A stretch of DNA of 64,000 nt, from NCBI RefSeq assembly GCF_900114995.1, contig NZ_FOUX01000001.1:1426001-1490000 (forward strand). Reading direction: 5' to 3'. The notes beneath the pieces were generated by a model. That model was not told where the DNA came from. It worked only from the letters and a program-made list of their open reading frames with translations, and ran no database searches. Of the stretch, positions 1 to 7,909 are shown in pieces (the first letter of the stretch is position 1; every line of letters starts with the position of its first letter). This DNA comes from Chitinophaga sp. YR627 (lineage in GTDB: Bacteria > Bacteroidota > Bacteroidia > Chitinophagales > Chitinophagaceae). The position numbers and the translations under genes are program-made.

Positions 1-63
1 AATAAGCTGTTTAAATCGAAGGCGCAGGTATCTCCTTCGGTATTCCGGTCAAAATTTAACTGA
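1..63 (+). CDS. AraC-family regulator, C-terminal end only
   Basis: The first 20 codons of the window read in frame 1 and end at TGA 61-63. The residues NKLFKSKAQVSPSVFRSKFN are the last helix and tail of an AraC-type DNA-binding domain; they align with the end of the AraC protein at 1212-2057 (NKLFKTLAGQTPAVFKR). The rest of the gene lies outside the window, so its ligand and targets cannot be judged. It converges on the PhyH gene across a shared terminator. Confidence 0.8.
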   Translation, partial: NKLFKSKAQVSPSVFRSKFN

Positions 64-70
64 TATAAAG

Positions 71-98
71 AAGGACAGTTACAGAAATAACTGTCCTT
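71..98. terminator. Bidirectional intrinsic terminator
   Basis: Ten-base perfect arms (aaggacagtt at 71-80, aactgtcctt at 89-98) enclose an 8-nt loop. A T-run follows on the plus strand at 100-105, and an A-rich stretch precedes the stem. It separates the AraC end (+) from the convergent PhyH gene (-) and could serve both. Confidence 0.8.
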
Positions 99-108
99 CT
101 TTTTTATA

Positions 109-1071
109 CTACCATTTTCTCAATCCGAGTAGCTTTTCTCCCAGTTCACTTAATTGCGCGATAGGATGCTGTTTCTCTCTGTGTAAAGGATCACCGGGGA
201 ATGCATATCCTTCAGGTACCATCTTTTCCTGCCAGGAACGGATCCTCCATTGTCTCATCTCCTCATTATCCTGTTCTGCCGGCATCATGGAGATGTATTG
301 CGCAATACGTACTTTGTCTTTACTGTTATTGACACGAATACCGTGTGGCTGCAGACTGTTAAAGATCAGCAGATCACCTGCTTCCATCTTTACCTTGGTC
401 GGTGTAAAACCGGTAGTATCCGGTTTGAAATGATTGCGGTCTTCCGGCTGGGTCAGTTTCCAGGTATCATAGGTCCGGAATAGCTCCGGTATACATTGAA
501 ATCCACCCATATTTTCATCTGTCTGATCCGCCAGTGCCAATACACCCTGCACATTCTGTGGTTTGGTTTCCGGGTCATAATCCCAGTGAATAAACCCTTT
601 GTACTCGTGTCCCGGACGGATAGGGAAATTCAGGTTGGCCCGATCGATCGTCACCCATAATTCCTCCATACCCCAGATATCAGCAAAAGCCTGATGTACC
701 CTGGGAAACTGCCGGTTATCCCAGAGATACTGCTGATTATAGATCTCCACCATACCGGTGTTATTGAGTTCAGTCATTTTCATGGGCAGTGTGGGTTTGT
801 ACCAGGTTTCAGGATCCTTCGGGTCTTTATTTTCATATTCCCAGAGGAAATCTGCCAGTACCTGCACCTGTTCTTTTGGTACGGCCTGTCTGATAACGAT
901 ATACCCATTCTCTATCCAGAATTTCCAGTCTTCTTCACTGAGTACCCGTAGCGGTTCTCCATTTGCACGGGTGTTGAGTTGATGTCTGCTGCTGGTAGCG
1001 ACGGAAGGATTACCGGGGATCTCCTTATGGGCTTTATTTTCGCCCGCGACGCTGATTAATGTATTTTCCAT
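109..1071 (-). CDS. Phytanoyl-CoA dioxygenase (PhyH) family protein
   Basis: This 320-residue cytoplasmic protein has the Fe(II)/2-oxoglutarate dioxygenase fold of the PhyH family. The likely metal facial triad is visible as H162-x-D164 (GFIHWDYD) and H243 (QPHG), with R255 in VRIAQY as the probable 2-oxoglutarate salt-bridge residue. Members hydroxylate small molecules or lipids; the substrate cannot be read from the sequence. The gene is divergent from the AraC gene starting at 1212, with 140 bp between them, which suggests regulation by that protein. It ends in front of the terminator at 71-98. The start is the first ATG, with no alternative nearby. Family assignment is firm, substrate unknown. 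Confidence 0.9.
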   Translation of the reverse strand: MENTLISVAGENKAHKEIPGNPSVATSSRHQLNTRANGEPLRVLSEEDWKFWIENGYIVIRQAVPKEQVQVLADFLWEYENKDPKDPETWYKPTLPMKMTELNNTGMVEIYNQQYLWDNRQFPRVHQAFADIWGMEELWVTIDRANLNFPIRPGHEYKGFIHWDYDPETKPQNVQGVLALADQTDENMGGFQCIPELFRTYDTWKLTQPEDRNHFKPDTTGFTPTKVKMEAGDLLIFNSLQPHGIRVNNSKDKVRIAQYISMMPAEQDNEEMRQWRIRSWQEKMVPEGYAFPGDPLHREKQHPIAQLSELGEKLLGLRKW

Positions 1072-1116
1072 ATAACGTGTGTTTTACTTGATTTGATAAG
1101 TCAAAATTGGCGATAA

Positions 1117-1140
1117 TCTCCGGATCTCTATTTCTCCGGA
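1117..1140. promoter_or_regulatory. Direct repeat in a divergent AraC/PhyH promoter region
   Basis: TCTCCGGA occurs at 1117-1124 and again at 1133-1140, same orientation, 16 bp start to start. It lies between the divergent PhyH and AraC genes. AraC-type proteins often bind direct repeats, so this is a candidate operator. The assignment is inference; only the repeat itself is observed. Confidence 0.3.
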
Positions 1141-1211
1141 ATGACTACTAATTGCTCTGTATTGACTATTTTTATAAAATTGAATACGCTTGCAGACTAA
1201 AATGGAGCAAT

Positions 1212-2057
1212 ATGAAGATCAAACTGGAGGAAATCATCATCGCACCCGGTCGTTCCTTTAAGCTGTTCTCACCCAGTTTAAGGCATCACTTTTACTGGCA
1301 TTTTCACCCGGAAATAGAGCTGGTGTATGTGGAGGCGTTGAGTGGTATCCGGCATGTAGGCCAGCATATTTCCAGTTATGTGGCGAGTGACCTCGTGTTG
1401 ATCGGACCGAATGTACCTCATCTCAATTTTGACTACGGACTGGAGGTTGATTACAAACAGATTGTTTTACAACTGAAGCCTGATTTTCTGCCTTCTCTGG
1501 TCAATCCTACAGCTGAATTTGCCGCCATTGCTGCGCTGATGGAGCGTTCCTATAAAGGCCTTTCTTTTCATGGCAGTACGAAAGAAGCAGTGGTGACCAG
1601 ACTTAGGGCCTTACAGGAGAAAGATGCTTTTAGCTCGTTATTGGGCGTATTGGATATCTTTCAGATACTTGCACATTCCGAGGAGGTAGAGGTTCTTAAT
1701 CAGGACGATACAACCGTTAAATGGCTGTTGAATGATAAGGTGCGTATGGGTACTATTTACGATTATGTCAGTGAAAACTACGATAAAGCCCCTGATGTAA
1801 ATGTGGTAGCGGAAAAAGTGCATCTGAGTACTGCTGCTTTCTGCCGGTATTTCAAACGCCAGACGAATATGACGTTTACGGACTTTTTGAATCAGTATCG
1901 TATCAGTCAGGCGAAGAACCTCTTACTACAGGGGAAGAGCGCGGCGGAGGTTTGTTATGAGGTAGGGTTTGAAAGTACGTCTTATTTTAACAAGCTGTTT
2001 AAGACTTTGGCAGGGCAGACACCGGCTGTATTTAAAAGGATGCATCAGCACCAGTAA
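1212..2057 (+). CDS. AraC-family transcriptional regulator with cupin sensor
   Basis: The 281-residue product has an N-terminal cupin-like ligand-binding half (YWHFHPEIELVYVE near the start) and a C-terminal pair of AraC helix-turn-helix motifs ending FESTSYFNKLFKTLAGQTP. I chose the ATG at 1212, preceded by a GGAG at 1204-1207. The reading frame stays open upstream to a TTG at 1152, but those 20 residues lie ahead of the conserved cupin start. The gene is divergent from the PhyH dioxygenase gene, its most likely target. The cupin type suggests a sugar or small-molecule inducer, but the ligand is not identifiable. Confidence 0.9.
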   Translation: MKIKLEEIIIAPGRSFKLFSPSLRHHFYWHFHPEIELVYVEALSGIRHVGQHISSYVASDLVLIGPNVPHLNFDYGLEVDYKQIVLQLKPDFLPSLVNPTAEFAAIAALMERSYKGLSFHGSTKEAVVTRLRALQEKDAFSSLLGVLDIFQILAHSEEVEVLNQDDTTVKWLLNDKVRMGTIYDYVSENYDKAPDVNVVAEKVHLSTAAFCRYFKRQTNMTFTDFLNQYRISQAKNLLLQGKSAAEVCYEVGFESTSYFNKLFKTLAGQTPAVFKRMHQHQ

Positions 2058-2130
2058 GGGGAACATGTGCGGCGTTATCGGAGAGCAAGACTGCAATGTT
2101 ATTGCTGATATTTATTATATCTTGCGTAGC

Positions 2131-2742
2131 ATGAATACATCGTCGTATATTCTCCGAAAGAAAATATCCCTATACTCAAAGCTACTGGCGGGAGTGCTTT
2201 TTGTGGGATTAGGTTTTTATGCGGTTACGCCCATCATAAAACCACCGGTTTTCTTTTATGCGTTGTTTCCTGTTTGTATCTGGGAAAATGTTGCAGTTGT
2301 AAAGGGAGGGAATGATATCGACATCGCTTCAATAGGCCTGTTAATGGTCCTGACCATCCCATTATTCATATGGGGATATGGATATCCGGAAAAGAAACAT
2401 TACGGAAAGAGGATTAAGATATGGCTGATCCTGTTTATTGCCTTAATCGCATACAGTCTGATAGAGGCTGCCTATATTCACATAGCTGCGTTTTTTGCAT
2501 CACGTGAACTGGCGGCCCGGCCTGCCGGCGAGTATCCGGTTCCTCCGCAATCATATACCTCTTTTGATGCGCTGGCAAGCGTAAAGGCTTTTACCCCGCC
2601 GCTTTTTAGCTGGTTGTTTATCGTATTTATGGTCGCCGTGTGCGTGTATACAACCGTTTCAATAAGAATATTATACTTCATACGTCGTGCAGATAAAACA
2701 GAAGCGCTGGAGCAGGATGCGGAGAATCTTCTTAAGGCTTAA
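2131..2742 (+). CDS. Hypothetical multi-pass membrane protein
   Basis: I do not recognise the family. From the ATG at 2131 it gives about 203 residues with four hydrophobic segments: LLAGVLFVGLGFYAV, IASIGLLMVLTIPLFIWG, IWLILFIALIAYSLIEAAYI and LFSWLFIVFMVAVCVYTTVSI. A long extracytoplasmic loop lies between the last two, and the acidic tail ends EALEQDAENLLKA. The frame is open upstream into the AraC gene, including an ATG at 2065, but the residues before 2131 look like read-through of the AraC 3' end. It is followed by a strong hairpin at 2773-2824. Likely inner membrane; function unknown. Confidence 0.7.
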   Translation: MNTSSYILRKKISLYSKLLAGVLFVGLGFYAVTPIIKPPVFFYALFPVCIWENVAVVKGGNDIDIASIGLLMVLTIPLFIWGYGYPEKKHYGKRIKIWLILFIALIAYSLIEAAYIHIAAFFASRELAARPAGEYPVPPQSYTSFDALASVKAFTPPLFSWLFIVFMVAVCVYTTVSIRILYFIRRADKTEALEQDAENLLKA

Positions 2743-2772
2743 AACAGTTACTACCTTGTATGAAGAGAATGT

Positions 2773-2824
2773 ACTGTGAAAGAACTGAGGTTATTCCTGA
2801 TGATGGATTCAGTTCTTTCACAGT
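2773..2824. terminator. Long hairpin between convergent genes
   Basis: Perfect 16-base arms (actgtgaaagaactga at 2773-2788, its complement at 2809-2824) enclose a 20-nt loop. A T-rich stretch follows on the plus side. It lies between the membrane protein gene (+) and the S41 peptidase gene (-, stop at 2833) and probably terminates both. Confidence 0.7.
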
Positions 2825-2832
2825 GCTTTATT

Positions 2833-5175
2833 TTATTTACAAAGTTCCAGTGCCTTATTCAATATTTCATCCTCACCACGAATCGCTCCCTTCAGCGTTT
2901 TATTGACGATTACATCGATTTTAACCCCCAGTTGCTGATTAGGTGTATGGTCCGGGTAATACTCTGCAAAACCGGAATAGAAGGTCATATAGTCACCCGG
3001 TAAGGGGATCGTGACAGCCATACCATTCGCTCCCGCTGTTGTCCTGCCAATTGTCGTCGCTTTTGTAGCACCCTGGATCGCGATTGGATTCCATTCCCCC
3101 TGACTTTGATTCCCTTCATCTACCAGCAGATAGTATTGTTTGTTTTTCAGATGAGGATTCGTGTTTGGTTCGATAACGGCGTAATCGATCAAAGTTTGCC
3201 GTTTCGATAGATCAGGACTGGTTACATATGGGAACAGTTCATAACCAGCTGTATCTGTTTTTGTCGCAATGTAGGCCGCAATATTGGTACCAATCCTGGC
3301 ATCTTTCGGATAACCACGTGCATCGATAATGACTTTTTCGCAATGTTTTAATAAGGAGCTGATACTGTCGAGGTCTTTTGAGTAAACCCTGTTCAGTCGC
3401 AGGTAACCGATATTACCCGGCAATATCTTACAATAAGGCGCATTCGTGATCGTTGTAGTGGCTTCACGAGGCACCTGTCCCCATAAATTGTAGTAAACAT
3501 TCCTATCGATCCTTTTAAGTGTAATGTTGTGCAATTCCTTATTCCTGCTCACGCGTACGATAGCGGTACTGCCAATACTACCCGCTGTAAACCAGGTAGC
3601 GTATAGTTCTCTGTTGAAACCCGATTCGTTGGAGGCTACCAGCAGCGACTTCCATTTTCTGATAATTGAATCTACCGGGATATTATCAATGGCTATAACT
3701 TCATCTCCGTATTGCAGTCCTGTCAGGGCTTGTCGCTGTGTAGTGTCGGGCATGATACTGGTGACGTAAATTTTCCTATCGATCACATCGCAGACGAAAG
3801 GCAGATTACCATCAAGGATGCCTTTGGGAGAGCGTCCGCTCTTAGTATTATACAATATGGCATGGCCGTCGTTGATAGCAGCGGTCAATTCCATCAAAGC
3901 CATGAAGTATTTCTCTTCGTCGTTTGCCTGCAGGAACATATTGATAAAGTGGGGCAATGATTGTTCCCAGTCAACAGTAATCAGTTGTTTATTCGGACTA
4001 AAGAAATGTATCGTATTCCAGAAATTGAAGAGTCCCAGTAGTCGCAGACTGGCATCCGGTGTGCCGGCAGTGCTGTGCATAGTGGCAGGCGTACGGATAT
4101 AAACAGTATTTTCAATCTGCTTTGGAGAAGTTTTTTTGATGGATGATTTGAGCAGATTTGCCGCATCATTTATTAAAGTCCCGTTATGATCCACCTTCAG
4201 AATATCTGGCTGGATGCCGGTTGTACCATCTTCATAGATCATTTCCGAGCACCTGATCTTTGCGGTGAGCCCATCAGGGAGTTGCATCTTATAGAAGGAC
4301 CCGTATGCGTAGTCAGGCAGTTTATCCTCTACTACCAGATAACATAGGTCCCGGTTTCTTAGTGCCATTAGTGCATTGACTATATTGACATTGACATACT
4401 GGTTGATGATAAAGCAGTAACGTTTGCCCGATATCTTCTTACTGTGATCAGCTTGAATATAGCTGCCCTGTGAGGCATTTCTGAAACCCATATTCACCTG
4501 GTAACCGGGTATGTTCCCGTCTTTATCCGGTGCCATGAGATTGACGCTGTGCTGGAAATCCTGTCTCATTAAACCTTTATAGAAGAAAGAGCGTTCTGTC
4601 GGCAGGATCATCGTAGTATCAATAATGCCTGCTATCAGCGGTTGAACATATGAGGTGTATTGCTGCAAACCAGATTCATAACTGATCGTATCGCAGCGTA
4701 AGTCAAGGATGATATCAGTTGCTGTATTGTTCCTGAGGATGGAATCCATCTTTACAGGACTACTGAAAATATCCTGTGGTAAAGCGATATAAAGCGCACC
4801 GCCTGGTAGTAGTTGTTGGCTGTAAGATTTTCTGCTGATCTTTTTCTCCTGGATATCCGTCGTTATGAGACCACTTTGCGGATCATGCAGATCGGCCAGT
4901 ATATCCGTAATACTTTTTTCCAGATTAGCGGCAGAGGGATCTGCAGTGAGTGGACGAACATATTGCAGAAACAGGCTATCGCTGTTAAGCTGCCCTTTTC
5001 CCATTTGTGGGTGGAAGTAATTGATGACTCCCCATACTTTGCCAAATGCGGCGATCCTGTTAAGTTGCTGATTGCTTTCTCCCGACGTGGTTTGTGCGTG
5101 GACTTTAAATGAGCATAGGTTGGCTATTGTTATCATGATGGCCCCCAGTGCCCGTAAATTTACGGTGTACGACAT
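2833..5175 (-). CDS. Secreted S41-family peptidase with tandem, half-inactive modules
   Basis: The 780-residue product has a signal peptide (cleavage near VHAQ, residue 28) and two related modules. The first (about 40-330) has the N-terminal cap sequence GKVWGVINYFHP and ends in an S41-like GIQPDI, but where the nucleophile would sit it reads QYVNVNIVNAL, without the Ser/Glu pair. The second (about 378-780) repeats the cap (GLFNFWNTIHFFSP), carries a PDZ-like GLQYGDEVIAID near 487-498, and has the catalytic-type VDEGNQSQGEW with Ser691 and Glu694. S41 (tail-specific/tricorn-like) enzymes degrade peptides; this one should act in the periplasm or at the surface. It is followed by the terminator at 2773-2824 and looks monocistronic. 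Confidence 0.85.
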   Translation of the reverse strand: MSYTVNLRALGAIMITIANLCSFKVHAQTTSGESNQQLNRIAAFGKVWGVINYFHPQMGKGQLNSDSLFLQYVRPLTADPSAANLEKSITDILADLHDPQSGLITTDIQEKKISRKSYSQQLLPGGALYIALPQDIFSSPVKMDSILRNNTATDIILDLRCDTISYESGLQQYTSYVQPLIAGIIDTTMILPTERSFFYKGLMRQDFQHSVNLMAPDKDGNIPGYQVNMGFRNASQGSYIQADHSKKISGKRYCFIINQYVNVNIVNALMALRNRDLCYLVVEDKLPDYAYGSFYKMQLPDGLTAKIRCSEMIYEDGTTGIQPDILKVDHNGTLINDAANLLKSSIKKTSPKQIENTVYIRTPATMHSTAGTPDASLRLLGLFNFWNTIHFFSPNKQLITVDWEQSLPHFINMFLQANDEEKYFMALMELTAAINDGHAILYNTKSGRSPKGILDGNLPFVCDVIDRKIYVTSIMPDTTQRQALTGLQYGDEVIAIDNIPVDSIIRKWKSLLVASNESGFNRELYATWFTAGSIGSTAIVRVSRNKELHNITLKRIDRNVYYNLWGQVPREATTTITNAPYCKILPGNIGYLRLNRVYSKDLDSISSLLKHCEKVIIDARGYPKDARIGTNIAAYIATKTDTAGYELFPYVTSPDLSKRQTLIDYAVIEPNTNPHLKNKQYYLLVDEGNQSQGEWNPIAIQGATKATTIGRTTAGANGMAVTIPLPGDYMTFYSGFAEYYPDHTPNQQLGVKIDVIVNKTLKGAIRGEDEILNKALELCK

Positions 5176-5233
5176 GTTACATTACAATTATTGGCTAAAA
5201 GTAATGCGCCGGCATCCGCTGAAATTGTAAAAA

Positions 5234-6088
5234 TCATGCAAATCCCTGACTGGCCCTGATCCATACCAGTTTTTCCTGTTCAAGGCTGGCCATTGTCCGT
5301 AGTTGAGCGGGGCGCAAGCCTGATAACAGTTTTACCTCTTTGTTAAAGTGTGCCTGATCGTAGTAGGTATTGGCGTGTGCCACGCTGGTCAGCTTTCCCT
5401 TGTTTTCGTTGCGTAATAGCTGTTGTAAAGTTTTCCGGAAACGCACGGTCTGAAGGAATGCCTTTGGACTTTGTCCGATCTCCTTTTTGAACAGCCGGTA
5501 AAGTGTAGATGGGTCCACAAGACAGCTTTTGGCGATAGCATCTATGTGTGGATGATCATCTGTCTTAAACATAAGCTCCATCGCAATAGACACCCTGGGG
5601 TCCCGGGAATAGGCGCATAGTTTCTTTAACAGGAAATCCTCCAGGATCAGCGCCCTTTGCCGGAAAAACTGTTCGTCGAATAGTTTTTCGAGTACCCATT
5701 TCTCTGACGCGGAGAAGATCTGTTCAAAGGCGTTGTCTGTCTGTAGCAGCTCTTCATAAGGTATCCGTGTAAATGATTTCAATGCTCCCGGACGGAATAG
5801 TATACATACCTGGTCCAGCGGCGCGTTGAGTTCGGCCCTGAAGGGTTTATCATGGAAGCCGTAAAGCCGGCTTTGATAGTAAGATTGTCCGCTATCGAGC
5901 TGGCATACGTTGTATGTTGTTTGTCTGGTGTAATGAATGGAACTGTCGGCGTAAATAGCCAGACATAGATTGGTATTTGGGAAAGTGGTATACTGTACCG
6001 GACTTGCATCCGTCTTCGAGAAGAAGATAAAAGACTCTATCAGACAGGCAAGCTGCGGGTGCTGAACATCGATAACTGCAGCTTTCAT
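5234..6088 (-). CDS. AraC-family regulator (DUF6597-type N-terminus)
   Basis: The 284-residue protein has an N-terminal half of the kind often annotated DUF6597 (TTFPNTNLCLAIYAD, QSRLYGFHDKPF) and a C-terminal AraC double helix-turn-helix (SCLVDPSTLYRLFKKEIGQSPKAFL, then FNKEVKLLSGLRPAQL). It lies upstream of the S41 peptidase gene on the same strand with a 58-bp gap, but has its own well-formed promoter at 6148-6178. It is divergent from the small lipoprotein gene at 6266. Targets are unknown; the divergent neighbour is the simplest candidate. Confidence 0.88.
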   Translation of the reverse strand: MKAAVIDVQHPQLACLIESFIFFSKTDASPVQYTTFPNTNLCLAIYADSSIHYTRQTTYNVCQLDSGQSYYQSRLYGFHDKPFRAELNAPLDQVCILFRPGALKSFTRIPYEELLQTDNAFEQIFSASEKWVLEKLFDEQFFRQRALILEDFLLKKLCAYSRDPRVSIAMELMFKTDDHPHIDAIAKSCLVDPSTLYRLFKKEIGQSPKAFLQTVRFRKTLQQLLRNENKGKLTSVAHANTYYDQAHFNKEVKLLSGLRPAQLRTMASLEQEKLVWIRASQGFA

Positions 6089-6147
6089 AATGGAAAGGTT
6101 GGTATGGTGGAATTGTTTGTTTTTGTAGCAGGTATTGGCTGCTGAGG

Positions 6148-6178
6148 CAAATGTAGTGTATTGGAGGAGGTTTTCAAA
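6148..6178 (-). promoter_or_regulatory. Bacteroidota housekeeping promoter for the AraC gene
   Basis: On the minus strand TTTG (6178-6175) and TACATTTG (6155-6148) are separated by exactly 19 nt, an excellent match to TTTG-N19-TAnnTTTG. The start of transcription would be near 6141, leaving a leader of about 53 nt to the ATG at 6088. Confidence 0.65.
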
Positions 6179-6215
6179 CAGGGAGACAAAAACAGGATTT
6201 TCCCCCTGTCATTAT

Positions 6216-6248
6216 TTTGTTGTTAAATAGATTCAAGTCTTAGATTTG
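6216..6248 (+). promoter_or_regulatory. Bacteroidota promoter for the small lipoprotein
   Basis: TTTG at 6216-6219 and TAGATTTG at 6241-6248 are 21 nt apart, a good match to the phylum consensus. Transcription would start near 6255, giving a short leader to the ATG at 6266. It diverges from the AraC promoter at 6148-6178, with 37 bp between the two -33 elements. Confidence 0.55.
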
Positions 6249-6265
6249 GATAAAGACGCACATGT

Positions 6266-6427
6266 ATGAAAAACGTTTACATTTTTATTTCGCTTTGTTT
6301 GCTGCTTTCATGTAAAGAAAAATCTGAAACGGCTTTTGATAAATATTGGGAGTTGAAAAAAGAGAAAGAAGATCAGGAAAAGAAACGGGATGATCAGGCT
6401 TCTATCAAAACTCAGAATGAGCTTTAG
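6266..6427 (+). CDS. Small lipoprotein, 53 residues
   Basis: This short gene starts at ATG 6266 (MKNVYIFISLCLLLSCKEKS) and ends at TAG 6425-6427. The N-terminus is a clear lipoprotein signal with lipobox LLSC. The mature part, about 38 residues, is very rich in Lys and Glu (LKKEKEDQEKKRDD) and is probably one helix or a coiled coil. It has its own consensus promoter and is divergent from an AraC gene. An overlapping ATG at 6262 in another frame stops after 17 codons. Function unknown; possibly a small envelope-anchored coiled-coil protein. Confidence 0.7.
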   Translation: MKNVYIFISLCLLLSCKEKSETAFDKYWELKKEKEDQEKKRDDQASIKTQNEL

Positions 6428-6590
6428 ATAAAGTACTATAAGTTTTTTGTGATTTTCAAGCCGCTGCATTCTACAATTATTCAATTTTAGTACACATGTA
6501 AATGTGAAATAATTAGCTTGTAATAACCCCTATAATTTACGTAAAACCCGCAACCCTAATTCCGCTAATTTTACCCAAAAAACTATCACT

Positions 6591-6878
6591 ATGGCAAAAA
6601 CAAACAATCCCTTGTTCACTGGCTATAAACTATCCAGTGGCGCATCTGACAAACAATTCATCGTCAAAAGACGAAAAGGTATTGCTTCTATCTGTAAGTA
6701 CCCGGACATGAGCAATGTAATACCTTCGGCGTCTCAGAAAACTGAACGCTCCAGATTTGCAGCAGCAATTAAATATGCAAAAAGCATTGTGCACGATCCT
6801 GTGCTGAAGGCAAGCTACAAACGTCGTCCCGGCAGTAGCGTATATCACAGTGCTATTAAAGACTTCCTGGGGTGTTGA
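6591..6878 (+). CDS. Conserved small basic protein, unknown function
   Basis: A 95-residue, strongly basic protein (MAKTNNPLFTGYKLSSGASD at the N-terminus). The C-terminal half (RFAAAIKYAKSIVHDP, then SSVYHSAIKDFL) has the look of a short protein I have seen repeatedly in Bacteroidota genomes under 'hypothetical protein', so it is probably real, but I cannot name a domain. There is no signal peptide or membrane segment. The charge would allow nucleic-acid binding, which is speculation. No co-directional partner is close; a palindromic repeat lies downstream. Confidence 0.6.
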   Translation: MAKTNNPLFTGYKLSSGASDKQFIVKRRKGIASICKYPDMSNVIPSASQKTERSRFAAAIKYAKSIVHDPVLKASYKRRPGSSVYHSAIKDFLGC

Positions 6879-6981
6879 TAGAAAAGCGAAAGGTGATGAA
6901 ATGATCACGTTATACTTCGCCAAAAATCACTATTACTAATCGCTTATGTTTGCTCATTTTAATGTTACGATGATTCGGTCT

Positions 6982-7070
6982 GATATTTATTTGAGGTTTG
7001 TTATCCTTCGTTAATCCTTCATTCGCGGAACGAAAGATGAATGATGGAGAACAAACCACAAATAGATATC
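6982..7070. repeat. Large imperfect intergenic palindrome, copy A
   Basis: An 89-bp imperfect inverted repeat with arms of about 44 nt. The outer 21 nt of each arm match at 19 positions (GATATTTATTTGAGGTTTGTT against the complement of 7050-7070), the inner part less well. The left arm contains TTGTTATCCTTCGTTAATC (6998-7016), which recurs with one change in copy B at 61466-61484. It occupies much of the 405-bp gap between the small basic protein and the ECF sigma gene. Confidence 0.75.
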
Positions 7071-7101
7071 TGTTCATTCTTCGTCGTTTTCCGCTTTTCC
7101 C

Positions 7102-7151
7102 GTGCACACGTTTTTGCGTCCTATGCACATGATTTTGCGTCCTGTGCACAT
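7102..7151. repeat. 21-bp direct repeats ahead of an ECF sigma gene
   Basis: GTGCACA/ATGCACA cores occur at 7102-7108, 7123-7129 and 7144-7150, exactly 21 bp apart, joined by TTTTGCGTCCT in the first two spacers. Two full units and a partial third are present. The 21-bp phase is two helical turns, as expected for a multi-site operator. They lie 130-180 bp upstream of the sigma factor start. A -7-like TATTTTTG is at 7246-7253 without a clear -33 partner. Confidence 0.6.
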
Positions 7152-7283
7152 CAGCAAATTTAGTTAGCATAATTGGGCTATTATTGTATCCGCAATCGCA
7201 ATAAACAGTACAGCGCCTTAAACAGGGAGAGGAACGCCTTCTGTTTATTTTTGCTACCTTCACCGCCATTTTTATACATCATT

Positions 7284-7850
7284 ATGCCTGTATCCGACTT
7301 TCAGCATACTCCGGAAAATGAGCTCTGGCAACTTGTCAGGGAAGGCAATGTATCCGCTTATGGTGAGTTATATGAACGTCACTGGGAAACCCTTTTTGAG
7401 ACTGCGTACTGGCATCTGTATGATAAAGCAGCAGCTAAGGATATCGTGCAGGAAGTTTTCGTGTATTGCTGGCAGAAAAAGGCGCAGATAGAGATCTATG
7501 AATCCGTAGTTGCTTACCTCCGGGCGGCGGTACGCTTTAAGGTATTGAATTATCTGAAAGCGGAGAGCGCCAGGGACAAATATCAACAACTGGCTGGCCA
7601 GTCTTTGCCTGTTATTACGCATACCACCAGTGAGTATATGGCAGAAGCAGATTTACAGGCCAGCTATCACCGTGAACTGACCCGTTTGCCTGACAAGATG
7701 CGGGAGGTATTTATAGATAGCCGTGATCATGGATTATCTATAGAAGAAATAGCCGAAAAAAGGGCTATTTCTCCGCAAACGGTTAAGAACCAATTGTCTA
7801 ATGCCTTGAAGAAGCTCAGAAAGGCCCTTGGCAATTTTTATATGGAATAA
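7284..7850 (+). CDS. ECF (RpoE-like) RNA polymerase sigma factor
   Basis: 188 residues from the ATG at 7284 (MPVSDFQHTPENELW). Sigma region 2 is seen as AAAKDIVQEVFVYCWQKK and region 4 as LPDKMREVFIDSRDHGLSIEEIA followed by a helix-turn-helix (ISPQTVKNQLSNALKKLRKAL). The frame is open upstream to a TTG at 7173, but that extension is not sigma-like. It is followed by a FecR anti-sigma and a TonB-dependent receptor, the standard transenvelope signalling order in Bacteroidota. Its regulon probably includes the receptor operon itself. Confidence 0.93.
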   Translation: MPVSDFQHTPENELWQLVREGNVSAYGELYERHWETLFETAYWHLYDKAAAKDIVQEVFVYCWQKKAQIEIYESVVAYLRAAVRFKVLNYLKAESARDKYQQLAGQSLPVITHTTSEYMAEADLQASYHRELTRLPDKMREVFIDSRDHGLSIEEIAEKRAISPQTVKNQLSNALKKLRKALGNFYME

Positions 7851-7909
7851 TTTTTTTACCCCGCATAGTACTTACTCATCTCGAGCATTGTCTATTAAAC
7901 GTTGACTGT

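Noticed and set aside
7102-7151. CRISPR-like repeat
   Set aside because: Only two full units and a partial one, no spacers and no cas genes.
7173-7283. N-terminal extension of the sigma factor from a TTG
   Set aside because: The 37 extra residues are not sigma-like and cover the probable promoter; the ATG at 7284 is the better start.
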